From Jatrophihabitans telluris (GTDB lineage Bacteria > Actinomycetota > Actinomycetes > Mycobacteriales > Jatrophihabitantaceae): DNA of 64,000 nt. Shown here one piece after another: positions 41,196 through 51,096 of this stretch. The notes beneath the pieces were generated by a model, which was given only the letters and a program-made list of their open reading frames with translations, had not been told where the DNA came from and made no database searches. Location: positions 3,720,001-3,784,000 of the forward strand of contig NZ_CP097332.1 of the NCBI RefSeq assembly GCF_023516435.1, read 5' to 3'. Each line of letters opens with the position of its first letter. The first letter of the stretch is position 1. A program made the translations under genes and the position numbers.

Positions 41196-41711
41196 TCCGC
41201 GTCGAGACCCCCGGGCGGATGATCGGGCGGATGATCGGGCGGATGCTCGGACCGACGCTCGGGCGGATGCTGGCGCGGCCTTCGGGGCGCCGACGATCTG
41301 TTCGACGGGTGTCAGCCCGAACGACACCGGCAGACCGGCCGAGCGCCAGGCGTGCAGTCCACCGTCCAGATCGGTAGCGGGGATGCCCAGCGAGTTCAGC
41401 GCCGCGGCGGCCAGCGAGGAGGTGTATCCCTCCGAGCAGACCACGATCCACTGCTGCCCGGCCCTGGCCTGGGCGACGCGAGCGGGCGAGGACGGGTGCA
41501 GCCGCCATTCGAGATGATTGCGCTCGACGATCAGCGATCCAGGGATCTCGCCTTCGCGCCGGCGTTGCCAGGCCGGACGGATGTCAACCAGCAGGACCGC
41601 GTCAGGTCCGGCGACGGCCGCGGCCGCCTCCGCCGGCGCCAACCGCGTCAGCCCGGCCCGGGCGGCGGTGAGCAGGGCATCGACACTCTCGAACGTGACG
41701 GTGCCGGTCAT
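41139..41711 (-). CDS. rhodanese domain protein with a repeat-encoded tail
   Basis: 190 aa sulfurtransferase-like protein. Asp43-Arg45 (LLVDIRPAWQ), IPGSLIVERNHLEWRL and the active loop with Cys92 (VVCSEGYTSS). It is coupled to the cysteine dioxygenase gene by a 4 bp overlap, suggesting a role in cysteine sulfur oxidation. The C-terminus (about 148-190, ARASVRASARSSARSSARGS) is low complexity, encoded by tandem repeats, and extends into the opposite-strand carbonic anhydrase gene. Confidence 0.9.
   Translation of the reverse strand: MTGTVTFESVDALLTAARAGLTRLAPAEAAAAVAGPDAVLLVDIRPAWQRRREGEIPGSLIVERNHLEWRLHPSSPARVAQARAGQQWIVVCSEGYTSSLAAAALNSLGIPATDLDGGLHAWRSAGLPVSFGLTPVEQIVGAPKAAPASARASVRASARSSARSSARGSRRGSANLGDLGGPDVEHEASH
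41212..41271. repeat. 12 bp tandem repeat at a convergent gene end
   Basis: CGGGCGGATGAT units, two exact and several degenerate, lie just behind the carbonic anhydrase stop and inside the rhodanese tail. Confidence 0.75.
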
Positions 41712-42265
41712 GCCGCCGAACTCCCGCCCGTCCGCGGGCGATCCAGATCCACCGCGGGTTCGGGATCGCTGGTGGCCATCGTCGCCAGCCGGCTCAGGCC
41801 ACCGTGGTCGTCGACGTCGTAGAAGTTCATGGTGTCCAGGGGCGGGGAGTAGGCGTGGACGCTCACTGCCGGGCCGTCACTGAGATTACGGACGTCGTGG
41901 ACGTAGTGCTCGCCGAATCCGATCGCCGTCATGGCTGGGCGGACGTTTTCCAGCAGGGCGTCCTCGGCCGTGTGGTGCGGTCGGTACAGCGCCTCGCTGA
42001 GTTCGCCCGAGAGCACGGTGAAGGCTCCGGACGAACCGCCGTGATCGTGCAGTTGGGTGCCCTGACTGGGCAGCCAACTGATCAGCCAGATGTCCACGCG
42101 CGGGTCGCGGTAGAGCCGCTGATGCCAGCGGTCATCGGCGTCGTACTCGACATAGGGATAGCGACCGGCGGCGACCTCCGCGGCGACGAACCGCGTGAAG
42201 TCGACCAACTCGATCGGATTGAGGGAAGAAATGCGAGCGCGCGCTCGCCTGCGCGAGGTACTCAA
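41708..42265 (-). CDS. cysteine dioxygenase type I
   Basis: 185 aa cupin enzyme oxidising cysteine to cysteine sulfinate. The three iron ligands are His73 and His75 (QLHDHGGSSGAF) and His137 (VSVHAYSPPLDTMNFYD). Start TTG 42265 has no clear ribosome site; the real start could be a little further in, before NPIELVDFTRFV. Paired with the rhodanese gene. Confidence 0.9.
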   Translation of the reverse strand: MSTSRRRARARISSLNPIELVDFTRFVAAEVAAGRYPYVEYDADDRWHQRLYRDPRVDIWLISWLPSQGTQLHDHGGSSGAFTVLSGELSEALYRPHHTAEDALLENVRPAMTAIGFGEHYVHDVRNLSDGPAVSVHAYSPPLDTMNFYDVDDHGGLSRLATMATSDPEPAVDLDRPRTGGSSAA

Positions 42266-42539
42266 GGTGGGCTCCGAACCATGGATGTGCTGGGCTGGGT
42301 GGCGCTCACGGCGAGCGAAACGCTCAGCCGGGAACGTGGTGACCCCGTGGGGTCAGCGCCAGCTACACATCTGGTCGAAGGACTGCGCGCGCCTTGTCGT
42401 CCAGAACGAAACCTGCCAGAACGGCGCAGCGGGGCCTACCTCGCCCGCGCCCGGCCGCATGTTCATGACAGCAGTATGGAGGCCTGGCACACAGAATGCA
42501 AATCTCTACTGTGCCTATAGGAATGAGTGGGCCGAGCGG
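42266..42539. other. intergenic region
   Basis: 274 bp between the cysteine dioxygenase start and a hypothetical gene. I see no supported gene; it should hold the promoter of the dioxygenase-rhodanese pair. Confidence 0.35.
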
Positions 42540-42947
42540 TCAGCTGGCCCAGCGGAAGCTGGTCATCAAGCGTTCGAATCGCCGCATCAGCTCATCGTCG
42601 CAGTGCTCGCCACCGCTGAACTCGGCCAGCAGCGCGAGCCGGCTGTCCGGGGCGGGCACGACGTAGCGGGCGTGGCCGCCGGTGAAATCGACATCGACCA
42701 GTTCGGCCACCGGCGACCGGTCGTCGATCTCCACGGCGGTGACCGGCTCGTCCAGCAGACCGACGCTGAGAATGGCGCTCGCGGGCTCGAAGTCCTGATC
42801 GCCGATCACGACGGTGCTCAGCACGGCCACCACTGGGGCGCCGGCTATCTCCTCAGGCACGCTGCCGTCGTCGGGAGTAGCTACCAGCCATTCGCGGCAG
42901 TCGAGTTCGAAGGCGGGCAGTTCCATCGAGTGCAGGTCGCTGTCCAT
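42540..42947 (-). CDS. hypothetical protein, 135 aa
   Basis: Not recognised. ATG 42947 with AGGGG 8 nt upstream. Soluble and acidic, alternating strands and helices (MDSDLHSMELPAFELDCREWLVATPDDG ... APVVAVLSTVVIGDQDFEPASAILSVGLLDEP ... SRLALLAEFSGGEHCDDELMRRFERLMTSFRW). The size and pattern resemble small secretion-chaperone-like proteins of actinobacteria, but nothing decisive can be seen. Confidence 0.65.
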   Translation of the reverse strand: MDSDLHSMELPAFELDCREWLVATPDDGSVPEEIAGAPVVAVLSTVVIGDQDFEPASAILSVGLLDEPVTAVEIDDRSPVAELVDVDFTGGHARYVVPAPDSRLALLAEFSGGEHCDDELMRRFERLMTSFRWAS

Positions 42948-43389
42948 GTCCAAAACCCCTTTGCTGGTCACGAGCCGCACGCGGCAGAACCGGTGCAGGC
43001 TTGGTGCAGTGTGAGTGGACGCCGCGCCGGCCGGACTCGTTGTGTCCTCGGGCAAGCTGTCGCCGGTCCCCGTGCTTTTTTGGTGACCCGGTAAACACAT
43101 ACCCCGGCTACTCAGCTCTTAGACCTGAATCCGGAAAGTCACAGAGCAATCCCCGGCAAACCGGACAGGAAGCGCGACGAGCCGTCCGTGGGACGAGCGG
43201 CTGGCGGGTACGACCCGATCGACCGGCCCGTTCAGGCGGCGTTTCGAACTCGTTGCGCCCGGTGAGCGAGCCCACTCCGGCGCATCCGGAAACGGCCCGT
43301 AGGATTGTGGGTTGGCAGTACGCCGTCCCGCCCAAGACCTGTGGGCTGCCGGCACCCCAGTCGTCGTCATCTGGAGGCGGACCACCCGC
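42948..43389. other. divergent intergenic region before korA
   Basis: 442 bp. A -10-like TAGGAT at 43300-43305 lies 85 bp before the korA ATG, without a good -35 box. No further gene or repeat seen. Confidence 0.35.
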
Positions 43390-45258
43390 ATGTCCACAGA
43401 GGTAAAGCAGCTCGACCGTGTCGTGATCCGGATCGCGGGTGATTCCGGCGACGGGATGCAGCTGACCGGCGATCGGTTCACCCAGGAGACGGCTAACTTC
43501 GGCAACGACCTGTCCACCCAGCCGAATTTCCCGGCCGAGATCCGGGCGCCGGCCGGCACGCTCGCCGGAGTGTCGTCGTTCCAGCTGCACTTCGCCGACC
43601 ACGACATTCTGACCCCCGGTGATCGACCGGACGTTCTCGTGGCGATGAACCCGGCGGCGCTGAAGGCCAACCTGGGTGACCTACCCAAGGGCGCCACGAT
43701 CATCGTCGACACCCGTGACTTCACCGAACGCGCGCTGGCCCGCATCGGCTGGTCCTCGAATCCCATCACTGACGGGACGCTGGAGAACTTCACCGTCCAC
43801 GCCCTGGACCTGACCCAGCTCACCCTGGATGCGCTGGCCGACAGCGGCCTGTCCCGCAAGGACGCCGGACGCTCGAAGAACATGTACGCGCTGGGTCTGC
43901 TGTCCTGGATGTATTCGCGTCCCACCGAGGGCACCCTGGCGTTCCTGCGGGAGAAGTTCGCGAAGAAGCCCGAGATCGCCGAAGCCAACATCACGGCGTT
44001 CAAGGCGGGGTGGAACTACGGCGAGACGACCGAGGCGTTCGGAGTCTCCTACGAGGTCAAACCCGCTCCGCTGCCCGCGGGCGAGTACCGCAACATCGCC
44101 GGAAACCTCGCGTTGGCCTACGGTCTGATCGCCGGCGCCCGGCGGGCGAGGCTGCCCCTGTACCTGGGGGCCTACCCGATCACGCCGGCCAGCGACATCC
44201 TGCACGAGCTGTCCAAGCACAAGCGCTTCGGCGTGACCACCTTCCAGGCCGAGGACGAGATCGCCGGCATCGGCGCCGCTCTCGGGGCGGCCTTCGGTGG
44301 CGCGCTCGGCGTGACGACCTCCTCCGGTCCCGGGATCGCCTTGAAGGCTGAGACCATCGGCCTCGCGGTCTCGCTGGAGCTGCCGCTGGTGATCGTCGAC
44401 GTGCAGCGCGGTGGCCCCTCGACCGGGCTGCCGACCAAGACCGAGCAGTCCGACCTGCTGCAGGCGATGTACGGACGCAACGGTGAGGCGCCGGTGCCGA
44501 TCATCGCGCCCCAGTCGCCCGGTGACTGCTTCGCCGCCGCGGTCGAGGCGATCCGGATCGCCACGGTCTACCGCACCCCGGTGTTCCTGCTGTCCGACGG
44601 TTACATCGCCAACGGCTCGGAACCGTGGCAGGTCCCCCAGTTCTCCGCCCTGCCCGATCTGACCGTGGACTTCGCCACCGAACCGAACGGTGACCCGGGC
44701 CCGGACGGAACTCCCGGCGAATTCCTGCCCTACCGCCGCGACCCGGCGACCCTCGCGCGTCCATGGGCGGTGCCCGGCACTCCTGGTCTGGAACACCGCA
44801 TCGGCGGCATCGAGAAGGCCGACGAAACCGGCAACATCTCCTACGACCCGGACAACCACGACTTCATGGTCCGCACCCGGCAGGCCAAGATCGACGGCAT
44901 CGTCGTCCCGGACCTGGCGGTGGACGACCCGTCCGGCGCGGCGCGGGTGCTGGTTCTCGGCTGGGGTTCGACCTACGGTCCGATCGGGGCCGCGGTACGC
45001 CGCGCGCGGCGGGCCGGCTACACCATCGCCCAGGCCCACCTGCGCCACCTCAACCCGTTCCCGGCCAACCTCGGTGAGGTCCTCAACCGCTACGACAAGG
45101 TCGTCATCCCCGAGATGAACCTGGGCCAGCTCGCCCAGCTGATCCGGGCCAGGTACCTGACCGACGTCATCTCGTTGACCCAGGTGCGCGGCATGCCGTT
45201 CCGCGCCGCGGACCTGGCCGAGATGCTGCAGGGAGTGCTGAGCAGCAATGCTGACTGA
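43390..45258 (+). CDS. korA: 2-oxoacid:ferredoxin oxidoreductase, fused gamma-alpha subunit
   Basis: 622 aa from ATG 43390. N-terminal gamma domain (about 1-185, VVIRIAGDSGDGMQLTGDRFTQETANFGNDLSTQPNFPAEIRAPAGTLAGVSSFQ) and alpha domain (YLGAYPITPASDILHELSKH, FQAEDEIAGIGAALGA, TSSGPGIALKAETIGLAVSLELPLVIVDVQRGGPSTGLPTKTEQSDLLQAMYGRNGE). Acts with KorB to turn 2-oxoglutarate plus CoA into succinyl-CoA with reduced ferredoxin, an oxidative TCA step in actinobacteria. Confidence 0.95.
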   Translation: MSTEVKQLDRVVIRIAGDSGDGMQLTGDRFTQETANFGNDLSTQPNFPAEIRAPAGTLAGVSSFQLHFADHDILTPGDRPDVLVAMNPAALKANLGDLPKGATIIVDTRDFTERALARIGWSSNPITDGTLENFTVHALDLTQLTLDALADSGLSRKDAGRSKNMYALGLLSWMYSRPTEGTLAFLREKFAKKPEIAEANITAFKAGWNYGETTEAFGVSYEVKPAPLPAGEYRNIAGNLALAYGLIAGARRARLPLYLGAYPITPASDILHELSKHKRFGVTTFQAEDEIAGIGAALGAAFGGALGVTTSSGPGIALKAETIGLAVSLELPLVIVDVQRGGPSTGLPTKTEQSDLLQAMYGRNGEAPVPIIAPQSPGDCFAAAVEAIRIATVYRTPVFLLSDGYIANGSEPWQVPQFSALPDLTVDFATEPNGDPGPDGTPGEFLPYRRDPATLARPWAVPGTPGLEHRIGGIEKADETGNISYDPDNHDFMVRTRQAKIDGIVVPDLAVDDPSGAARVLVLGWGSTYGPIGAAVRRARRAGYTIAQAHLRHLNPFPANLGEVLNRYDKVVIPEMNLGQLAQLIRARYLTDVISLTQVRGMPFRAADLAEMLQGVLSSNAD

Positions 45259-45336
45259 GGCTCGCAGCCAGGCCCGAGCGAGGACCGCGGGGAAGTCGCT
45301 GACCCGTTGCGTGAGTCCGGAAGGAAGTGACGACCA

Positions 45337-46380
<1,044 letters not shown>

Positions 46381-46410
46381 TCGCGAACCGCCCGAACACC
46401 CGCACCGCCC

Positions 46411-47346
46411 GTGGCTGAACCCACGGTCACCGACCTCGCAATCGCGCCTGAGACGGCCGCCGAGCGGCACCGCGACGGCCTCACCTATGGCGTTGCGGCC
46501 TATCTGCTGTGGGGACTCTTCCCGCTGTACTGGCCGCTGCTCAAGCCTGCCGGCGCGCTGGAGATCCTCGCGCAGCGGATGGTCTGGTCCCTGGTCTTCG
46601 TCGCCGTCCTGATCCTGGTTCGGCACCGAGTGGCAGCGGTCCGTGCGGCCCTGGCCCAGCCCGGTGTGGTCTGGCGGCTGGCCGTCGGTGCACTGTTCGT
46701 CTCGGTGAACTGGGGCGTCTACATCTGGGGCGTCAATCACGGTCACGTCGTCGAGACCAGCTTGGGCTATTTCATCAACCCGCTGCTGACCATCCTGCTC
46801 GGCGTAATCGTGCTGAAGGAAACCCTGCGTCCGATGCAGTGGTGCGCGGTGGGCGTGGCCAGTGCCGCCATCGTCGTGCTCACCATCGACTTCGGCCGGC
46901 TGCCCTGGATCGCCTTGGTGCTCGCCTTCTCGTTCGCCAGCTACGGCTTCGTCAAGAGCCGCACCGGTGTCGGAGCGATCGAGTCGCTGGCCATCGAGAC
47001 GGGGGTTCTGTTCGTTCCCGCGGTGATCACCCTGTCGGTGATCGGGACGACCTCGCAGCTGCAGTTCGGCCACCACGGCGTGGTGAACACCCTGCTCCTC
47101 ATGGGCACCGGCGTGGTGACCGCCGTCCCGCTGTTGCTGTTCGCCGCCGGGGCACGCCGGCTGCCGCTGTCCGTGCTGGGTCTCCTGCAGTACCTGGCGC
47201 CGGTGCTGCAGCTGGCTGTCGGTGTGGGTATCCGCCACGAGCCGCTGCCACCGGCTCGGCTGGCCGGATTCGCCCTCGTCTGGCTGGCATTGATCATGCT
47301 GACGGTCGATGCGTTGCGGGCTTCCCGCCGGACGCCGGCCGCCTAG
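46411..47346 (+). CDS. rarD: RarD/EamA family transporter
   Basis: 311 aa with about ten hydrophobic helices. GLTYGVAAYLLWGLFPLYWPLLKPAGALEILAQRMVWSLVF and NWGVYIWGVNHGHVVETSLGYFINPLLTILLGVIVLKE are diagnostic for RarD. Substrate in other bacteria is unclear (chloramphenicol sensitivity link in Pseudomonas). Start at GTG 46411 gives MAEPTVTDLAIAPETAAERHRDG; the longer acidic N-terminus precedes the first helix. Confidence 0.92.
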   Translation: MAEPTVTDLAIAPETAAERHRDGLTYGVAAYLLWGLFPLYWPLLKPAGALEILAQRMVWSLVFVAVLILVRHRVAAVRAALAQPGVVWRLAVGALFVSVNWGVYIWGVNHGHVVETSLGYFINPLLTILLGVIVLKETLRPMQWCAVGVASAAIVVLTIDFGRLPWIALVLAFSFASYGFVKSRTGVGAIESLAIETGVLFVPAVITLSVIGTTSQLQFGHHGVVNTLLLMGTGVVTAVPLLLFAAGARRLPLSVLGLLQYLAPVLQLAVGVGIRHEPLPPARLAGFALVWLALIMLTVDALRASRRTPAA

Positions 47347-48266
47347 CTCGCGAGGTGTCGGCCGACGAAACTCAGCTGGGCCTGAGCCTGGCTACGCCAG
47401 AAGCCGGCGTCGTGACCACCGGGTTCGATACCGCCGGCCGGTGTCGGATCGAGTGCGGCGCGAAGGTCCCGGGTGATGGGGGCGAACCCGTCCCGGTCGC
47501 CGCAATCGATCCGCAGCGCGATTCCGGACAACAGGTTCAGTCGGCCGAAGATCGCATGACGGTCGAAGTCGGCGACATCGTCGAACGCTCCGGCCGCGCT
47601 CTGGGAGCCTGATCGCCAGAGCGCCGGGCTCTCGGCCGCCGCTGCCGCCACCCGGCCCGCGCCCAGCCGCCCGGCGAGGTACAGCGCCTCGTAGCCGCCC
47701 ATCGACCAGCCGAGAAACGCGATACGTGAGGTGTCCAGACCCTGCCCGGCCAGCAACGGCAGGAACTCGTTGAGCACCATCGCCGCCGGATCGGAGTCCT
47801 GTCGCGGATGCCAGTACCCGTGATCGCCGCCGTCGACGGAGGCGATCGCGAACGGCGGGTGACCGGCGCTGCTGAGCGCGGCCAGGTAGCGATCCAGGTG
47901 CAGGCTGCCGTCGAAGCTGTCCCGGTGAGTGCCTCCGCGCCCGTGCAGTGCGATGAGCGGATGCAGCCGCCCTGCGTGAGTTCCGGGCGGGAAGGCCAGC
48001 GACCATCCAGTCACGACTCCGCCCCGGGCGGCTGAGGTGAAGTGACCGCTGATCACCCGCCCGGGCCTCGCCGTGGGAACGCCCGGGGGCGGCGGGTGGA
48101 CGAGCCGTTCCCAGCGGTCATGTCCGGGCAGCAATCCTTCGGCGACACCAGCGAGGCCGAGGCCGGCCGCGGAAGCGACGCCCGCGAGGACACCTACGGT
48201 CGTCAGGAACCGGCGGCGGGAAGGAGACGAGGAGGGATCGGCAAAACGCCGGTCAGGCGGACGCAC
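47343..48266 (-). CDS. Tat-exported alpha/beta hydrolase (esterase)
   Basis: 307 aa, GTG start 14 bp inside the end of the preceding gene. Twin-arginine signal SRRRFLTTVGVLAGVASAAGLGLAG. Esterase-D-like fold: LIALHGRGG, nucleophile Ser in FLGWSMGGYEALYLAG, late acid and His (GIEPGGHDAGFW). It resembles the Tat-exported antigen-85/esterase family but has its own sequence; substrate unknown. 4 bp convergent overlap with rarD. Confidence 0.85.
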   Translation of the reverse strand: MRPPDRRFADPSSSPSRRRFLTTVGVLAGVASAAGLGLAGVAEGLLPGHDRWERLVHPPPPGVPTARPGRVISGHFTSAARGGVVTGWSLAFPPGTHAGRLHPLIALHGRGGTHRDSFDGSLHLDRYLAALSSAGHPPFAIASVDGGDHGYWHPRQDSDPAAMVLNEFLPLLAGQGLDTSRIAFLGWSMGGYEALYLAGRLGAGRVAAAAAESPALWRSGSQSAAGAFDDVADFDRHAIFGRLNLLSGIALRIDCGDRDGFAPITRDLRAALDPTPAGGIEPGGHDAGFWRSQAQAQLSFVGRHLAS

Positions 48267-49317
48267 GCGTCCGGCCGCGGCGGGTACCGGCGACGATCAG
48301 AGCCAGGCCGAGGAACAGCACGCCGGTTCCCAGCAGGGCACCGGTTGCGCCGAGTGGGCTGGCCGCAGCGATCTGCAGGATCTGCGGCTCGGCGACGAAC
48401 GCCGTACGCGGCTTCGCCGTGACGGCAGGCGGCGCGGAACTCGACGGCCCCGGCCGGGTCGTGGCGGCGGCCTGCCGCTGATTGCCGGCGACCTGGTCGG
48501 CCAGCGAAGGCGAAGCGGCGTGGGCGGTCCCGCTGTCGGTCGTCTTGACCGCTGCGGTGGTGATGAGGACGGGCTTGTTGGTGGCAGTCTTCGTCGCGGC
48601 CTTGGCCGGCGCCTTGGCCGGCTGCTTGCCGCTCGACGGCTTGGTCCCGGGCGTGGTTGCCGACTTGGGCGTGCCCGCCTTCCCCGCGCCGGACGAACCG
48701 CTGGAGGAACTACTGCTGGTACTGGTGGACGTCGATGACGAACCGGCCGACGCCGAGCTGGACGAGTGCGATGACGACGATGCCGACGATCCGTTGGAGT
48801 GCTCGTTCGTGACCAGCGTCTTCACCACTGTGCCGACCCCGGTGACCGCGGCCGTGACGCCCTGCACCGGCTTGGCCGTATGGCGCGAGTGCAGTGACTT
48901 GCCGTCCGAAGATGCCGTGCTCGTGGCGTAGGAGACGACTGAGGCCTCGGAGTCTTCGCCGTGCGAGGTCGACCGCCCTCGCCCGTCCCGGGGCCCGTGC
49001 TTGCTCTTCTTGCGGTCCTTGGACGAGCCGGACTCCGACGAGCCGTACTTCGACGAGCCGTACTTCGACGAGCCGTACTTCGACGAGCCGGACTCGGTGC
49101 CGGAGTAGCTGTAGGCGCTGGTCTCGGTAGCGGACTTGCCGTGTGAACCGTGGCAGGTGACGTGCGCTGCTGAGGCGGACGCGGGTTGGGCGCCGAGCAT
49201 GAGCCCGCCGGCAACGAGGATGCCGAACGCACCTACTGCGGCACGCCGACGAGCGGCGGTCGCGAGCAAGCGGTTTGTGGCTGGCAATGGTCCCCCAAGA
49301 AACGGAAACGCGGACAC
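48253..49317 (-). CDS. Ser-rich surface protein with SSKYG repeats
   Basis: 354 aa. Signal peptide about 25-50 (AVGAFGILVAGGLMLGAQPASASA). Then a stretch with KYGSSKYGSSKYGSSESGSS repeats, a Ser/Thr-rich region (SSASSSSHSSSSASAGSSSTSTSTSS) and Lys/Ala/Pro-rich linker. A C-terminal hydrophobic helix (ALLGTGVLFLGLALIVAGT) and RRGRTR tail end it; no LPXTG-type motif is visible, so it is probably membrane-anchored. Start GTG 49317 is uncertain; TTG 49299 is possible. It overlaps the esterase gene by 14 bp. Likely glycosylated stalk or coat protein by composition; that is an inference. Confidence 0.75.
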   Translation of the reverse strand: MSAFPFLGGPLPATNRLLATAARRRAAVGAFGILVAGGLMLGAQPASASAAHVTCHGSHGKSATETSAYSYSGTESGSSKYGSSKYGSSKYGSSESGSSKDRKKSKHGPRDGRGRSTSHGEDSEASVVSYATSTASSDGKSLHSRHTAKPVQGVTAAVTGVGTVVKTLVTNEHSNGSSASSSSHSSSSASAGSSSTSTSTSSSSSSGSSGAGKAGTPKSATTPGTKPSSGKQPAKAPAKAATKTATNKPVLITTAAVKTTDSGTAHAASPSLADQVAGNQRQAAATTRPGPSSSAPPAVTAKPRTAFVAEPQILQIAAASPLGATGALLGTGVLFLGLALIVAGTRRGRTRASA

Positions 49318-49375
49318 TCGTACGTATCGGCACTGATGTCGGTGAAACGACCCCCGACGCCCGGCCCGATCTGGA

Positions 49376-49403
49376 TCTATACCCAGTCGAGACCGATTCC
49401 CAA
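49376..49403 (-). promoter_or_regulatory. candidate promoter of the Ser-rich protein
   Basis: On the minus strand TTGGGA (49403-49398) and TATAGA (49381-49376) are 16 bp apart, ending about 60 bp before the start codon. The surrounding DNA is rather A+T-rich. Moderate match only. Confidence 0.35.
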
Positions 49404-49520
49404 CACCAGTCCCACAACTGTACCTGTTCTGTGCCTGTTAAATCTAGTCCAGAAACGGACAAATCCGCCGCCAGTCGGCGCGAACTCGGATTCAGCGGAT
49501 GAAGACCGGCCCGACGGGGA

Positions 49521-50510
49521 TCACGCCGGGGATGAAGCACCCGCGGTTCGCTCGGCTCGGGCCGCCTCGCGCGCACGCATCCTGTCCCGCTGTTCGACGA
49601 ACCGCTCGGCCTGGGCGTCCAGACCGGCCATGAACTGGGCCAGGTCCTCACGGGCCTGCTCACCGGCGGGGCCCAGATCGGTGCGCTCGAAAACCTTCCA
49701 GAACTTCAGAATTGGTTGCACGACCGCATCGTGGTGGAGGCGAAGGTCATAGATGCCGGCCTTGGCGATCGTCACCGAGTTCCGGGTGAAATCGCTCATG
49801 CCGACGCCGGGCATCTGAAAGCCCACGACCTCGTCCCGGATAGCGGCCATCGTTTCGTCCGGCGCCCGATCGAAGGCGGCGGCGACGAGGTTTCGGTAAA
49901 AGATCATGTGCAGGTTCTCGTCCAGGGAGATCCGCTGCAGCAACTGTTCAGCCACCGGACATCCAGTTGCCGCGCCGGTGTTGCGGTGCGAGACGCGGGT
50001 CGCCAGTTCCTGGAAGGAGACGTAGGCCACGGCCTGAAGCGCGGTCTTGTCACCGGAGTCGTAGCCGGCCGTCATGTGTTCCATGCGCAGTTGCTCGAGC
50101 TTGACCGGGTCGACGCCCCGGGTGACCACGAGATAGTCGCGCAGGGCGATCCCGTGCCGCCCTTCTTCGGCGGTCCAGCGGCCCACCCATTCACCCCAGG
50201 CGCCGTCCCGCGAGAAACGGGTCGCGATCTCGCGGTGATACGACGGCAGGTTGTCCTCCGTCAGCAGGTTGACGACCATCGCGGTCTTGGCCACCGGGTC
50301 CAGTGGGGAATCCTCGGGCACCCAGTCCTCGCCGCCGAGGAACGCGAAGTCACGGCCCTTGCTCCACGGGACGTAGTCGTGCGGCATCCAGTCCTTGGTG
50401 ACCTTCAGATGGCGCTCGAGGTTCTCCTCCACGACAGGTTCCAGCTCGAAGAGCAGGCGAGTCTGGACGCCCTCGGGACCTGATGGGATACGGCTGCCGG
50501 TCACGGTCAT
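49521..50510 (-). CDS. soluble acyl-ACP desaturase
   Basis: Di-iron enzyme of 329 aa introducing a double bond into acyl-ACP (plant stearoyl-ACP desaturase / mycobacterial DesA type). Iron ligands lie in EDNLPSYHREI (85-95), EEGRHG (115-120), FQELA (167-171) and DENLHMIF (197-204). Its start lies 61 bp after a possible small promoter region. Together with HadAB it fits an unusual lipid envelope. Confidence 0.92.
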   Translation of the reverse strand: MTVTGSRIPSGPEGVQTRLLFELEPVVEENLERHLKVTKDWMPHDYVPWSKGRDFAFLGGEDWVPEDSPLDPVAKTAMVVNLLTEDNLPSYHREIATRFSRDGAWGEWVGRWTAEEGRHGIALRDYLVVTRGVDPVKLEQLRMEHMTAGYDSGDKTALQAVAYVSFQELATRVSHRNTGAATGCPVAEQLLQRISLDENLHMIFYRNLVAAAFDRAPDETMAAIRDEVVGFQMPGVGMSDFTRNSVTIAKAGIYDLRLHHDAVVQPILKFWKVFERTDLGPAGEQAREDLAQFMAGLDAQAERFVEQRDRMRAREAARAERTAGASSPA

Positions 50511-50571
50511 GAACTCACTCCGAACGCTGGACTAAGAAAGCTACGCTTCCGTAGGTTACGCCTGCGGACCG

Positions 50572-51090
50572 TTACGGACGAATGACCCGCAGTAGGAACA
50601 CCCTGAGCGTACGACCACTTCGTGCGGAATAGGTGGCATACGCCGGCCAGATCTCCAGGACCCGAGGCCACACCTGATCCCGCTCCGTTCCTTCGGCCAA
50701 CCGCGCCTGTACGACCTGCTCCCGTCCCCGCAGTTCGACCGTGGCGCGTGGCTGCGCGAGCAGGTTCGCCGACCAGGCCGGATGGTGGGGCTGGCCCCAG
50801 TTCGAGGCCACGACAACGTAGTCGTCGGGCTCCGCGGCGACGGCGTACAGCAGGGCCACGGTGCGCCGTCGTCCCGTCGAACGCCCGGTTGTGGTCAGCA
50901 GCAGCTCAGGCAGCACGTCGGCGCCGAGGATGCTGAGCCGGCCGCGGCTTCGTCGCTGCACAGCGCGGTCGATCGGCACCATCGCTCGCCCGAAACGCGC
51001 GAACCAGCGATAGTGGCCGAGGCGACGCAGCGCAGCGCGGTAACGGTCCGCGGCGATGCCGCTGATCCGGGTGCTCCGACTGGGCGTCAT
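50572..51090 (-). CDS. Ddn-like (F420-dependent) nitroreductase-family protein
   Basis: 172 aa. LLLTTTGRSTGRRRTVALLYA, DDYVVVASNWGQPHHPAWSANLLAQPRATVEL are the signature of the deazaflavin-dependent Ddn/FGD-linked family of actinobacteria (split beta-barrel). The native substrate is unknown; many members reduce quinones. 6 bp behind the polyprenyl synthase gene. Confidence 0.9.
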   Translation of the reverse strand: MTPSRSTRISGIAADRYRAALRRLGHYRWFARFGRAMVPIDRAVQRRSRGRLSILGADVLPELLLTTTGRSTGRRRTVALLYAVAAEPDDYVVVASNWGQPHHPAWSANLLAQPRATVELRGREQVVQARLAEGTERDQVWPRVLEIWPAYATYSARSGRTLRVFLLRVIRP

Positions 51091-51096
51091 CTCAGC

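Noticed and set aside
48253-49317. Sortase-anchored surface protein
   Set aside because: C-terminal helix and basic tail are present, but no LPXTG-like motif precedes them.
49318-49520. Cyclic-di-AMP (ydaO) or other riboswitch before the Ser-rich gene
   Set aside because: Leader length and A+T content were suggestive, but no conserved riboswitch core was seen.
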